DNA of 64,000 nt from Methanobacteriota archaeon (lineage in GTDB: Archaea; Halobacteriota; Methanomicrobia; Methanomicrobiales; Methanospirillaceae). Where the stretch lies: the NCBI GenBank assembly GCA_029547605.1, contig JAKPPB010000111.1:1-64000 (forward strand). The letters are read 5' to 3'. The notes beneath the pieces are model-generated. The model worked only from the letters and a program-made list of their open reading frames with translations. It ran no database searches and was not told where the DNA came from. The position numbers and the translations under genes were made by a program. Shown here one piece after another: positions 36,020 to 44,449 of the stretch (position 1 is the stretch's first letter; the number at the start of each line of letters is the position of its first letter).

Positions 36020-36505
36020 CTACTCCTCCAGATCTTCCTCTGTGAGGAACAATGGTTGCTGGTTTTTAAATCCCTTTTCAAATAAATCAACCTTCCCACC
36101 CGGATACTGCACACCAGTCCAGGATCTGCCCTGGAAATAGGCATCCTGCTCTCCGAGTGGTGCACCGGGTCCCATCCCCGCGAGGTGCCGACGCAGGGAG
36201 CGCATGGTCCCCGAAGTGCGGATGCTCCGCACTGCCACGCTCACCTCCTGGACCTGATGCACTGCGGCAAGACCCGCAACAACCCTGCCTTCGGTTGAAC
36301 GCGTACACCGGATGATCGCATATCCTCCGGTGCAGGAGACAACAGAAGGCTCTATGCAGGCCATGCCGGAATCGCCGTAGAGCGAGGTGAGCGATTCTGC
36401 AATGGCATAGTACAGGTCGCGGCCGCTGAAGGTGACAGACGGCGGGTCGAGCCTTGCCAGGATGTAGCGCCGCTTTCCCCTCATGGTGGGCGGGCGCGGT
36501 TTCAT
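36020..36505 (-). CDS. rnp2: RNase P protein component 2 (Pop5/Rpp14-like)
   Basis: A 161-aa RNase P subunit that pairs with Rpp30 and helps the RNA subunit cleave tRNA 5' leaders. TMRGKRRYILARLDPPSVTF starts the RRM-like fold, followed by GGYAIIRCTRSTEGRVVAGL. It has about 40 extra C-terminal residues (AYFQGRSWTGVQYPG...) relative to the shortest homologues. Start MKPRPPTMRG overlaps the rnp3 stop (ATGA). The longer upstream start is rejected for this reason. Confidence 0.92.
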   Translation of the reverse strand: MKPRPPTMRGKRRYILARLDPPSVTFSGRDLYYAIAESLTSLYGDSGMACIEPSVVSCTGGYAIIRCTRSTEGRVVAGLAAVHQVQEVSVAVRSIRTSGTMRSLRRHLAGMGPGAPLGEQDAYFQGRSWTGVQYPGGKVDLFEKGFKNQQPLFLTEEDLEE

Positions 36506-37143
36506 TCCACCACCTCGACTGCCTTTTCGGGGCAAAGAGCATTCGCGATGCCGAGAAAGGCCCCTTCAACCCCGTCTTCATCCATGCCAAAGATGCTGCA
36601 CAGCGCAAAAATGTCCCGGGTGGACTTCATCTGGAGGATCGACCTTGCGCCAGATGAGAGGGTGAGCGGAAATCCTACTCGCGACTGGAGCCTGGTCAGG
36701 TCCGCATACCTCTGGAGCGCCCTCTGCCTGGCGTAGTCTCTCCCACTGACCAGTATAGAGAGGTCAATGTCCACTGCCACCTGGCGTTCTGCGGCAATTC
36801 TCGAGAGGATATGGTCAAAGGAGTTCCTTGGTGTGGCATGGATACCCCTCAGAATCCTGACCCGGCTCGTATGAAGGAGAGCCCTGTTGAGGGCATAATC
36901 CCCTGCGGTAGCCATCACTATCCCAGGATCTCCCCCCAGTTTCCGTAATGCTGCCTGGACCTCTCCCTGATCTGTTCCCTGAATAACGGTTCCACTCACC
37001 ACCTCCACTCCCCTGAAGATGCACCTTCTCGCCCCGACAGCCACTATGCTGTCAAACCCAAGCTCCCCTGCTTCCTGTGCCATCCGGCGAACTGATGAAT
37101 CCCCCAGGGGAAAGGGGTACACGCAGGCGTCAGTGCATCGCAT
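36502..37143 (-). CDS. rnp3: RNase P protein component 3 (Rpp30)
   Basis: A 213-aa TIM-barrel-like (PHP-type fold) subunit of archaeal RNase P. Landmarks are FPLGDSSVRRMAQEAGELGF, HATPRNSFDHILSRIAAERQ, VAVDIDLSILVSGRDYAR and LTLSSGARSILQMKSTRDIF. Family members normally read VAFDFN or similar at the first strand; here VAVDIDLS is conserved. Next to rnp2 with a 4-base overlap, as in most euryarchaea. Confidence 0.92.
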   Translation of the reverse strand: MRCTDACVYPFPLGDSSVRRMAQEAGELGFDSIVAVGARRCIFRGVEVVSGTVIQGTDQGEVQAALRKLGGDPGIVMATAGDYALNRALLHTSRVRILRGIHATPRNSFDHILSRIAAERQVAVDIDLSILVSGRDYARQRALQRYADLTRLQSRVGFPLTLSSGARSILQMKSTRDIFALCSIFGMDEDGVEGAFLGIANALCPEKAVEVVE

Positions 37144-37173
37144 ATCAAAAGAGATCTGGGCAAAAAGGATAAG

Positions 37174-37764
37174 TTATTTGCCCAGGTTGCCATGCGAGCG
37201 GATGCTCGGCCTGGTCTTCTCGGTCCCTTTCCCACGGGTCCCCATGCCGCGGCCCTTCGTCCCCGCGCTGGTCTTGCCTCGTTCTGCACGTCCACGGTGG
37301 ACGTGGTCGCTCATCCACGCAAGCTGCGAGTCGCTCCGGATGGCCGGGTGGTTCCCGTCGACCAGGATGACCTCGTACCATTTCTGTCGGCCGTCCTGCC
37401 CCACCCAGTAGGAGTTGAGCGCTTCCATGTTCGGGTACTTGCGTGAGGCGCGCTCCTCGGCGATACGCTGCATGCTCTTCCCGGCAGTGATGCGGTTGAC
37501 TCCCATCCTGATTGACCTGCGGGCCCGCACGTACCTGGACTTGCGCCTGCCGCCACGGCGGACCTTCACCCTCACCATCACGATGCCCTGCTTGGCCTTG
37601 TACCCAAGGTTCCTGGCACGGTCGATACGCGTGGGGCGCTCTATACGTACGACACTCCCCTCTCGGCGCCACTGCTGCATGCGGTTCCAGAGCAGCGCCT
37701 TGACCTCGCTCTCGCTCGGTCTCTTCCACGCCTCCCTTACGTAGGCGTACATTGATTTTGCCAT
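37174..37764 (-). CDS. rpl15e: 50S ribosomal protein L15e
   Basis: A 196-aa basic ribosomal protein: [20 protein letters not shown] at the N-terminus, [40 protein letters not shown], and a long basic Gly-rich tail ([17 protein letters not shown]). Start 37764 is the family start; the frame to 37806 is rejected. It is the first gene of the superoperon L15e-rnp3-rnp2-psmA-SBDS-L37Ae-rpoP-pcc1-pfdB. The promoter must lie in 37765-37900. Confidence 0.96.
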   Translation of the reverse strand: MAKSMYAYVREAWKRPSESEVKALLWNRMQQWRREGSVVRIERPTRIDRARNLGYKAKQGIVMVRVKVRRGGRRKSRYVRARRSIRMGVNRITAGKSMQRIAEERASRKYPNMEALNSYWVGQDGRQKWYEVILVDGNHPAIRSDSQLAWMSDHVHRGRAERGKTSAGTKGRGMGTRGKGTEKTRPSIRSHGNLGK

Positions 37765-37900
37765 GGTTCTTGCACCTATCAGGTTCAGCTCGCAGAAACG
37801 AGCCACATTCCTTCACGGGACGTATCCCGTAAGACCTATAGGAATCGGTTGCAGGGGTATTAAACTGCGCGGTCAGCGATACCCCCACACCCCACGCCTC

Positions 37901-38380
37901 TCAACGAACACTGCTCTCCCCTTTCCGCTTCTCAAGCACCCTTATGTCGGTAATGCAGGTGACCGGGTACTGGCCACCAGCGTCCTTCTCCGCAGACTTC
38001 ACCATGTCCCACACGGTGAGGAGCGCAACCGATACCCCCGTGATGGCCTCCATCTCGACGCCCGTCCTGCCATGAGAGCGGACCCTGACCACCGCCTCCA
38101 CCGAGTCTTCCAGGATACTGAACTCGACGTCCACGCTGCTGATGGGAATGGGGTGGCACATGGGAATCAGTCGGGGAGTCTCCTTCACTGCCAGGGTGGC
38201 GGCAACCCTTGCGGTCGCAAGGACGTTGCCCTTCACCACGGTCCCTTCCCTGATGGCAGAGAGCGTCTCCTTGCGGAGGAGGATCTTCCCTGATGCCCGC
38301 GCCTCGCGGTATACTTCTCCTTTCCCGCCGATGTCCACCATCCGGGCCCTGTCATCTCCGATATGCGTAAATTCCGTCAT
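37901..38380 (-). CDS. moaC: Cyclic pyranopterin monophosphate synthase
   Basis: Second step of molybdopterin biosynthesis, needed for the tungsto/molybdo-enzymes such as formate dehydrogenase at the left of the window. The 159-aa protein has VDIGGKGEVYREARASGKIL, PMCHPIPISSVDVEF and EMEAITGVSVALLTVWDMVK, the MoaC active-site blocks. Overlaps the nnr gene stop by four bases (ATGA), so the two are translationally coupled; no other moa gene is nearby. Confidence 0.95.
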   Translation of the reverse strand: MTEFTHIGDDRARMVDIGGKGEVYREARASGKILLRKETLSAIREGTVVKGNVLATARVAATLAVKETPRLIPMCHPIPISSVDVEFSILEDSVEAVVRVRSHGRTGVEMEAITGVSVALLTVWDMVKSAEKDAGGQYPVTCITDIRVLEKRKGESSVR

Positions 38381-39777
38381 GTGGATTCACTCATCCTGAA
38401 GAGTTCAAGCGGGATACGGTCGACAAGGTCTGTCGGGAGCATACCCCCTCCGAACGCCTTCTCGACTGCCATTCCTGCTCTCCCGTTCACGTATGCGGCC
38501 AGGCAGGCAGACTCGAACCCGGGCAGGTGGCAGAAGAGAGCGGCAGCCACTCCCGCGAGGACGTCCCCTGTTCCTCCCACCGTCATCAGGGGCGAGCCGG
38601 TCCGGTTGAACCTTACCCTCTCTCCGTCAGAAATGATATCGGTTTTCCCCTTCAGCAGGATGGTCCCGATCTTTGCTGCATCCCTGACTGCCCTTGCCCT
38701 GGGGACCGGCTCTCTGGGAGGCAACACGCCTGTCATGCGCGCAAATTCGCCTGCATGGGGAGTATAAATGGTATCCTTTGCCTGGGGGAGCGGGCTCCTG
38801 ATCGCGTCTGCATCCACCACCACCTTCCTGCAGCACCGGGCAAGTTCGACCATAACTTCGTGGCTCCTGTCACCAAGGCCGTTTCCCATCACCACCACGT
38901 CTGCTTTTTCCGCGAGGGCCTTCAAGGTGTCGAGGTGCCTGGTGCCGATACGCTTCCCCTCCAGGCGCTCGTAGATGAGGTCCGGGACAGGCTCAAAGAC
39001 GGGCGAGGCGATCCTCACGATGTCCGCCCCGGCCCGCAGCGCCCCGAGCCCGGCTAGATAGGGAGCTCCCTGGTAGGGGCCCCCGCCGACTACGAGCACC
39101 TCCCCCCCGGCCCCCTTGTGCGCACCAGGGTCCTTTCGTTGCAGGAGAGTGAGGTCCCCGGGGCCGACAGTGATCTCGGCCTCGAGTGGTATGCCGATAT
39201 CCGCAACGAGAGATCCTTCAACCTTGGGACGGTGGAACGCAAGGATGTGATTGGGGGCAAACCCCGGCGTAGGAACATCCGCAGAGACCTTCACGGCTGA
39301 TGAACTCTGTGCAGCCTCTACGAGCGACCTGATCGGCTCTCGCGGCGTCCCGGTGCTGCCAGTGCCAAGCAGCGCATCGACGATGCAGCCTGCTTCCTGG
39401 AAATGCTTCCCGAGGGTGGCGACGTCTTCAGGGCACCGGGCAGGTATGAGATCAATGGGACATGATGAAAGTAGTTTCAGCTGGTGGTCGCAGTCAGGGC
39501 TCCTGCCACGTTGCTCGATGAATATCACACAGACCTCGAGGTCCTGCAGGTGGCGGGCGGCGACCATCCCGTCTCCGCCGTTGTTCCCCTTCCCGCAGAG
39601 GATCAGGACCGGGTCCGCGTGAAACGACCGCACAAGATCAGCAAGCGCCTTTCCGGCCGACTCCATCAACTGCAGAGACGACACCCCGAGGGCCATGGCG
39701 TTCTCATCCACCGCCCGCATCCTCGTGGCGGATATGATTCCCTGCTCCCGGAACTCCCGGCATTCTCTTTCGACCAT
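38377..39777 (-). CDS. nnrDE: Bifunctional NAD(P)HX epimerase/dehydratase
   Basis: A 466-aa repair enzyme for hydrated NADH/NADPH. The N-terminal epimerase (YjeF_N) shows LMESAGKALADLVR and GKGNNGGDGMVAARHL. The C-terminal carbohydrate-kinase-fold dehydratase shows VVMGNGLGD, PHAGEFARMTG, LKGKTDIISDGERVRFN and the catalytic GGTGDVLAGVAAALF. The two-domain fusion is the common prokaryotic arrangement. Divergent from the DHH nuclease operon over 155 bases. Confidence 0.95.
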   Translation of the reverse strand: MVERECREFREQGIISATRMRAVDENAMALGVSSLQLMESAGKALADLVRSFHADPVLILCGKGNNGGDGMVAARHLQDLEVCVIFIEQRGRSPDCDHQLKLLSSCPIDLIPARCPEDVATLGKHFQEAGCIVDALLGTGSTGTPREPIRSLVEAAQSSSAVKVSADVPTPGFAPNHILAFHRPKVEGSLVADIGIPLEAEITVGPGDLTLLQRKDPGAHKGAGGEVLVVGGGPYQGAPYLAGLGALRAGADIVRIASPVFEPVPDLIYERLEGKRIGTRHLDTLKALAEKADVVVMGNGLGDRSHEVMVELARCCRKVVVDADAIRSPLPQAKDTIYTPHAGEFARMTGVLPPREPVPRARAVRDAAKIGTILLKGKTDIISDGERVRFNRTGSPLMTVGGTGDVLAGVAAALFCHLPGFESACLAAYVNGRAGMAVEKAFGGGMLPTDLVDRIPLELFRMSEST

Positions 39778-39932
39778 TGATCACGACCCCCGGCCCCGCG
39801 ACCGTATTCTACCAGGATATCACCCCCTTGAGATATGAAATATCCCACCCGGTGTCACACGAAGGGATCCGGCCTGACCGTCACCTGTCCCATCCCTACC
39901 CTTTTTCTCCTGGATATCCCATTACTATCGCA

Positions 39933-41330
39933 ATGAGTCTCTGCGATGATGCCCGGTCAGCAGCAAGGGAGATCCTCTCACATGACGAGGTGACCATCAT
40001 CTCCCATATCGATGCCGATGGCATCGCCAGCGAGGCCATTCTTGCAGAAGCCCTCTGCCGGGCAGGGATCCGTCCGAGATCCGTGTATGTCAGGCAGCTT
40101 GAGCCAATGACCATGCGGCAGGTCCCGCAGGACGACACCTTCAAGGTATTCTGCGACCTTGGGGCAGGCCAGCAGAACCTCCTCGTGGAGCGGGGACTTC
40201 GCGAGGACGAGGTGCTGATCGTGGACCACCATGTCAGCCAGCCGGCAGGCAGATCGTACCTGCAGGTGAACTGCCTCCACCACGGCTTCTCCAAGATGAG
40301 CGCCGCGGGGGTGGCATATCTTGTCGCGATGGAGATGGACCCTTCAAACGTCGATCTCTCCCGTCTCGCAGTGGTGGGAAACGTGGGAGACATGATGGCC
40401 AGGGAGGACTGCGGGCTGGTGGGGCCGGCAAGGGACATTGCGCTCGAGGGAGCCGCGGCCGGCTGTATCGAGGTCATATCGCGGGACCTGAACTGTTACG
40501 GCACGTCCACCCGGCCGCTCCACGTCTGCCTTGCCTACAATGATGACCCCTATATCGCGGGAATCACCAACAACGTGAATGGGGCGCTCTGCTTCCTGCA
40601 AAAGCTCGGGATCGAGCTCCAGACTCCTGAGAAGCGCTGGCGGGTGTGGGAGGAGCTCTCGCCCGAGGACAAGCGGATTGTAACAAGCTCACTTGTCCAG
40701 CAGATCATCGCATGCGGCGAACGGGCTGACCGGCTCTTCTCCGAGAGTTATCTCTTCCCCGGTGAAATCGCACGGACGCCGCTTCGGAATGCCCAGGAGT
40801 TTGCCACGCTCCTGAATGCCTGTGGGAGGTGGACTCGTCCATCGGTGGCAAGCGCTATCTGCCGGGGAGACAGGGGACCGGCGTTCCGGGAGGCCGAGCA
40901 CATGCTGAACAACCATCGGGCCGTTATCAGGGATCTCCTTGAGTATATCCTCACCACAGGGGTGGTGGAGCTCTCCCACCTCCAGTGGATACACGTGGGA
41001 AACCGCTACCCGGACACCATCGTAGGCATTGGCGCCGGGATGGCGCTCTCCCGCCTGAACATGGAGAAGCCCATCCTCGTGATGGTGGAGCAGCCTGAAG
41101 ACCCCTGCCTCACAAAGGTATCCATGCGGACCACTGAACGTGTGGTAGGACGGGGAATCGACCTGCAGCAGGCACTCACCACTGCCTCTGCCGAGGTAGG
41201 CGGTGCCGGTGGCGGGCATCGCATTGCCGCAGGAGCATTCATCCCTAAGGAATCGGAGGAGCACTTTGTCAGGAGAGTCAACCAGATCATCGCGGGACAG
41301 CTGTGTGCAGAGGGCCAGGGTCATCGCTGA
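39933..41330 (+). CDS. DHH-family RecJ-like single-strand exonuclease
   Basis: A 465-aa archaeal RecJ-like/GAN protein. Motif I is ISHIDADGIASEAI, motif II is FCDLGAGQ, motif III is LIVDHHVSQPAG, and the C-terminal DHHA1 end is GGAGGGHRIAAGAF. Archaeal relatives associate with GINS in replication or act in RNA turnover; the exact role is inferred. Start MSLCDDARSAAREIL at 39933 is preferred; the frame extended to 39777 overlaps the nnr start on the other strand. Followed by a PUA gene overlapping its stop. Confidence 0.9.
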   Translation: MSLCDDARSAAREILSHDEVTIISHIDADGIASEAILAEALCRAGIRPRSVYVRQLEPMTMRQVPQDDTFKVFCDLGAGQQNLLVERGLREDEVLIVDHHVSQPAGRSYLQVNCLHHGFSKMSAAGVAYLVAMEMDPSNVDLSRLAVVGNVGDMMAREDCGLVGPARDIALEGAAAGCIEVISRDLNCYGTSTRPLHVCLAYNDDPYIAGITNNVNGALCFLQKLGIELQTPEKRWRVWEELSPEDKRIVTSSLVQQIIACGERADRLFSESYLFPGEIARTPLRNAQEFATLLNACGRWTRPSVASAICRGDRGPAFREAEHMLNNHRAVIRDLLEYILTTGVVELSHLQWIHVGNRYPDTIVGIGAGMALSRLNMEKPILVMVEQPEDPCLTKVSMRTTERVVGRGIDLQQALTTASAEVGGAGGGHRIAAGAFIPKESEEHFVRRVNQIIAGQLCAEGQGHR

Positions 41331-41829
41331 TTTCCAGTTCGGGATGGGCGCGGGAAAGGGCCTGTTTCCCGACGATTGCGGGTTCATCTTCTCGCGGACC
41401 GGGAGGATCCGCCAGATAACCTGGAACGGATCGCGCCTCGCCACCCTTCGGGCATCGGACGGGAGGTTTACCCTTGGGATTGCAGGGGCCGCAAGGCTCC
41501 ACCATACCCTCCCCCCTCCGGCCTACCGTGTATCTATCGTGCCGGAAGTGGCCGAGTTCATCATGAAGGGTAAGAATGCATTCTGCAAGCACGTGGTCGC
41601 GGCTGATCCCACAATCCGGAGCGGAGACGAGGTGCTGGTGGTCACACGCGACGACGAACTGCTCGCGACGGGGGCCGCTGTCCTGTCAGGGCAGGAGATG
41701 CTGGTATTTAATTACGGTGTAGCGGTAAAAGTACGTCAGGGAAGGTCAGCACATGATGCCGGGAAATATCAACCCCAGGAAGATGAAGCAGATGATGAAG
41801 CAGCTGGGGATGCAGGTGGAGCAGTTTGA
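41305..41829 (+). CDS. PUA-domain RNA-binding protein overlapping NAC
   Basis: A 174-aa frame with a C-terminal PUA domain: HVVAADPTIRSGDEVLVVTR, DDELLATGAAVLSGQEMLVF, NYGVAVKVRQG. PUA domains bind RNA and occur in rRNA and tRNA modification factors. The start is GTG 41305, within the tail of the DHH gene (overlap of 26 bases). The last 25 codons lie inside the alpha-NAC gene in another frame (acidic, DEADDEAAGD), so the natural stop may have been lost or shifted; homologues normally end near KVRQG. Confidence 0.8.
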   Translation: MQRARVIADFQFGMGAGKGLFPDDCGFIFSRTGRIRQITWNGSRLATLRASDGRFTLGIAGAARLHHTLPPPAYRVSIVPEVAEFIMKGKNAFCKHVVAADPTIRSGDEVLVVTRDDELLATGAAVLSGQEMLVFNYGVAVKVRQGRSAHDAGKYQPQEDEADDEAAGDAGGAV

Positions 41830-42097
41830 GGACGTGCGCCAGATCGTGATCACCACTGGGAAAGGGAAGTATGTCTTCGATTCAGCGGAGGTCGCGGCAA
41901 TGACCATGCAGGGGATTACCACCTACCAGATCACCGGTGAGCCGAGGTTCGAGGCCGCCGCACAGGAGATCCCCGATGATGATGTAAAGATGGTAGCCGA
42001 GCAGGCACAGGTCAGCCTCGATGCCGCCCGGGAAGCGCTCCAGAAGACGGGCGGGGACATCGCTGAGGCCATCATCCATCTCACCAGCCATGTTTGA
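41753..42097 (+). CDS. nac: Nascent polypeptide-associated complex protein (alpha-NAC)
   Basis: A 114-aa ribosome-associated chaperone homologous to eukaryotic alpha-NAC. The NAC domain is QFEDVRQIVITTGKGKYVFD followed by AEVAAMTMQGITTYQITGEP, and the UBA domain is VKMVAEQAQVSLDAAREALQ. Tandem ATG codons occur at 41753 and 41756. Its start lies within the PUA frame and its stop overlaps the trmI start by eight bases. Confidence 0.95.
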   Translation: MMPGNINPRKMKQMMKQLGMQVEQFEDVRQIVITTGKGKYVFDSAEVAAMTMQGITTYQITGEPRFEAAAQEIPDDDVKMVAEQAQVSLDAAREALQKTGGDIAEAIIHLTSHV

Positions 42098-42815
42098 GCC
42101 CGGGGAACGTGTCCTGCTGGTCGGTGGGGGGAGGACATTCTTTGTCCGGGCAGGGACAGGGTCGTTCTCCACCGACAGGGGCGTCATCGACCTCGACGCC
42201 CTCCTTCAGGCATCCCCGGGGGATATCATTACCACTCACACGGGGCAGGACTTCCGTGCCCTTAGTCCCCGCCCCACCGACTTCTTCTCGCGGGCCAGCC
42301 GGAGCGGGGCCCCCATGCTCCCAAAGGACATCGGACTCGTCATCGCCTACACGGGGATGAACCACCGGGATGTTGTGCTCGATGCCGGGACCGGGAGCGG
42401 AATTGCCGCCATCTACTTCGGAGGGATCGCAAAGGCCGTCAGGACCTGCGAAATAAGGCCCGAATTCTCCCGCCTGGCCGAGAAGAACATCCGGGACGCA
42501 AGGCTCCAGAACGTAGAGGTGGTATGCGGTGATTTTCTGAAAGAGGAGGGGCTTTATGACGTTGTTCACCTCGATCTCACCATTACTCCCGATCACGTGC
42601 AGCACGCCCACTCGCTCCTCCGTTCCGGTGGCTACCTCGCCTGCTATACCCCGTTCCTCGAACACCTCTTCACTGTGATGGATGCCGCGGGAGAGTTATT
42701 CACTGAAGTCCAGGCACATGAATGCATCGAAAGGGAGATGACGAGGAGTGCACGGGGTTCTCGCCCTTCTACCCGTGTATGCCATAGCGGATATGTCACG
42801 GTTGCGAGGAAATAG
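42090..42815 (+). CDS. trmI: tRNA (adenine-N1)-methyltransferase, TrmI family
   Basis: Makes m1A57/58 in the tRNA T loop. The 241-aa protein has the N-terminal small beta-domain (FEPGERVLLVGGGRTFFVRA), the SAM motif VVLDAGTGSGIAAIYFGG at about residues 92-109, acidic post-I TCEIRPEFSRLAEKN, and motif IV DVVHLDLTITPDH. Start MFEPGE at 42090 overlaps the nac stop (ATGTTTGA); the longer upstream frame is rejected. Last gene of the DHH-PUA-NAC-TrmI operon. Confidence 0.9.
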   Translation: MFEPGERVLLVGGGRTFFVRAGTGSFSTDRGVIDLDALLQASPGDIITTHTGQDFRALSPRPTDFFSRASRSGAPMLPKDIGLVIAYTGMNHRDVVLDAGTGSGIAAIYFGGIAKAVRTCEIRPEFSRLAEKNIRDARLQNVEVVCGDFLKEEGLYDVVHLDLTITPDHVQHAHSLLRSGGYLACYTPFLEHLFTVMDAAGELFTEVQAHECIEREMTRSARGSRPSTRVCHSGYVTVARK

Positions 42816-42939
42816 GGAGTTGGAAAAGACACTAATGAAGAACGAATCTCCCACTCTCAACCCATTGAGCATTTATAATACATGGTTGAAAGACTTTTTA
42901 TCATTATTTAAGAAGAACAATAAATCAAAATTACAAATA

Positions 42940-42975
42940 AAAAAGTTTTTATATAAAAGATTATATTTATTTTAT
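42940..42975 (+). promoter_or_regulatory. AT-rich promoter of the secreted-family gene cluster
   Basis: Two TATA-like elements, TTTTTATATAAAA (42946-42958) and ATTATATTTATTTT (about 42960-42973), precede ATG 43012 by 40-65 bases. The whole 42816-43011 gap is markedly AT-rich compared with the operon to the left. Confidence 0.5.
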
Positions 42976-43011
42976 CACATACTTAATTCTTCAGTATGGA
43001 ATGGTGAATGA

Positions 43012-44004
43012 ATGAAAAAGGCTATCCTTATCACAATTTTTCTTGCCCTCCTCGCTATAGGAATGGCAACGGCTGCTGATCCGATCCCTGCGACTATTGA
43101 GACGCAGGGCATCACGACTTCCACATCAGGTGTGTTTTATGGAACCATGACCAACACGGAGTCCGTAGTCTGGAGTGAATCAAACCTGGATCTCAGGAAC
43201 AACCCTCCACTCGGCCAGAATTACAACATTTTTAGATTTCCGATAAGCAGCAATTACCTTTGGCTAGAATTGGACCTGGATTTCCTTGATATTGATGGTG
43301 TCAATATTGGAGACATCACTTTACTCGCTCCCGAACGCCAGTCTGTGATGTCATACTCAGAGTCAATCATTGCTGACAATGGGTATGGCGAATTCAATGG
43401 TGTGCAGGCCCTCGACACCGGCAACAAGGTAGCCAACCAGAAGAACTTCGCTTCCACTGAGCAGTTTGATTTTGTCGTCTTCAGCGACGCCATGGGAAGG
43501 GCGACCACTTCAGAGAGCTTACTGCTCGACCTTGCAAGCCAGGGATCGGACGCGAGAGAGAGGTTCACCTGTCCCTTTGCGACCGGCGATGAGGGATATA
43601 TCCCGGCATACTGCAACGTGTACGAGATGGGAAGTTCTTTTACCGGAAGCCAGGTCTCGATGGTTACCAGGGTAAGTGAGAACCACATCGCAAAATCTGC
43701 CGATGTACCGACTCAGGTTGACTACTCTGTAGGCCTCTCAGGAACCGGTTCCGTGGCCTCATGGATCAATACGCATGTGATGGAGGGCAGGACCGGCGGG
43801 CACCTGGAACTGGACAATCCTCTTGGACTCCCGGTACAGGCGAATTTCCTTTGGAACTACGACACCGGTGCGCCGTTTTCGGGCCCTGGAACAGGCTTCA
43901 TGCAGAGCGTTGACCTTGTCTACAAGGAGAAGACAACCATATCGGGCGTGATCGAATCCTTCAGCAAGTCAATGAGTGTCCAGGACGCAGTCAGGCGTCT
44001 CTGA
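43012..44004 (+). CDS. Secreted DLVYKEKTT-family protein A
   Basis: A 330-aa exported protein of a family I do not recognise. Signal peptide AILITIFLALLAIGMATAA. Conserved landmarks: LDLRNNPPLGQ, MSYSESIIADNGYGEF, LDTGNKVANQKNF, CPFATGDEGYIPAYCNVYEM (the only two mature cysteines), SSFTGSQVSMVTRVSENHIA, YSVGLSGTGSVASWINTHVM, and the C-terminal SVDLVYKEKTTISGVIESFS ending SVQDAVRRL. The pattern suggests an extracellular beta-rich domain stabilised by a disulfide. No anchor is seen. First of four tandem copies; a hairpin terminator follows. Confidence 0.85.
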   Translation: MKKAILITIFLALLAIGMATAADPIPATIETQGITTSTSGVFYGTMTNTESVVWSESNLDLRNNPPLGQNYNIFRFPISSNYLWLELDLDFLDIDGVNIGDITLLAPERQSVMSYSESIIADNGYGEFNGVQALDTGNKVANQKNFASTEQFDFVVFSDAMGRATTSESLLLDLASQGSDARERFTCPFATGDEGYIPAYCNVYEMGSSFTGSQVSMVTRVSENHIAKSADVPTQVDYSVGLSGTGSVASWINTHVMEGRTGGHLELDNPLGLPVQANFLWNYDTGAPFSGPGTGFMQSVDLVYKEKTTISGVIESFSKSMSVQDAVRRL

Positions 44005-44031
44005 ATGCCCTAGTATCGGTAGATGGACACA

Positions 44032-44062
44032 GGGGCTTTTTAGAAGCCCGGCTCTTCTATTA
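44032..44062 (+). terminator. Hairpin terminator after family gene A
   Basis: GGGCTT-TTTAG-AAGCCC forms a 6-bp stem (44033-44049) followed by a T-rich stretch. The same hairpin core (CACAGGGGCT...AGCCCC) recurs after the next family gene at 45409-45430, so the terminators were probably copied with the genes. The rest of 44005-44449 shows no gene. Confidence 0.5.
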
Positions 44063-44410
44063 TTTCTGCTGAAGGCGGATAGTCCCAATACTCCCTGCTG
44101 TCGAAACCGGCAGGTGATATCTCTGAACGCCGTGCACGCGCCTGGCATCCTGCCGATGAGACAGTAGGTACTTTATCCAGAGTGGGAAATACGCGAGTAT
44201 ATCGCTTAGATTAATACCAAAGCCTCATTTACGTAATGACAAAGATCTCCCGGGAGCGGCTTTTCTCAACCACGCCCATGCCGGTCAGCTGATATGATAT
44301 GTAACTCGCCAATCCTTGACCACTTCTGGAAAAGAACAGACCAGAACCATCAATATTTGAACGGAAAAGAGAGAAAGGTTCTTATGCTGCTGTAGCTAAA
44401 ATGTCTGGTT

Positions 44411-44449
44411 GATGCTGAGAGTATCAGCATAAACTGTAGGAGGAACAAA
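44411..44449 (+). promoter_or_regulatory. 5' leader shared by family genes B and D, with strong RBS
   Basis: GATGCTGAGAGTATCAGC followed by ATAAACTGTAGGAGGAAC matches the leader of the gene at 47414 (GATGCTGTGAGTATCGGA, then ACAGAACTGCAGGAGATG) at most positions. AGGAGG lies six bases before ATG. The first eight bases and GAGTATCAGC can form a small hairpin. Conservation of a leader between diverged coding regions suggests common regulation. Confidence 0.5.
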
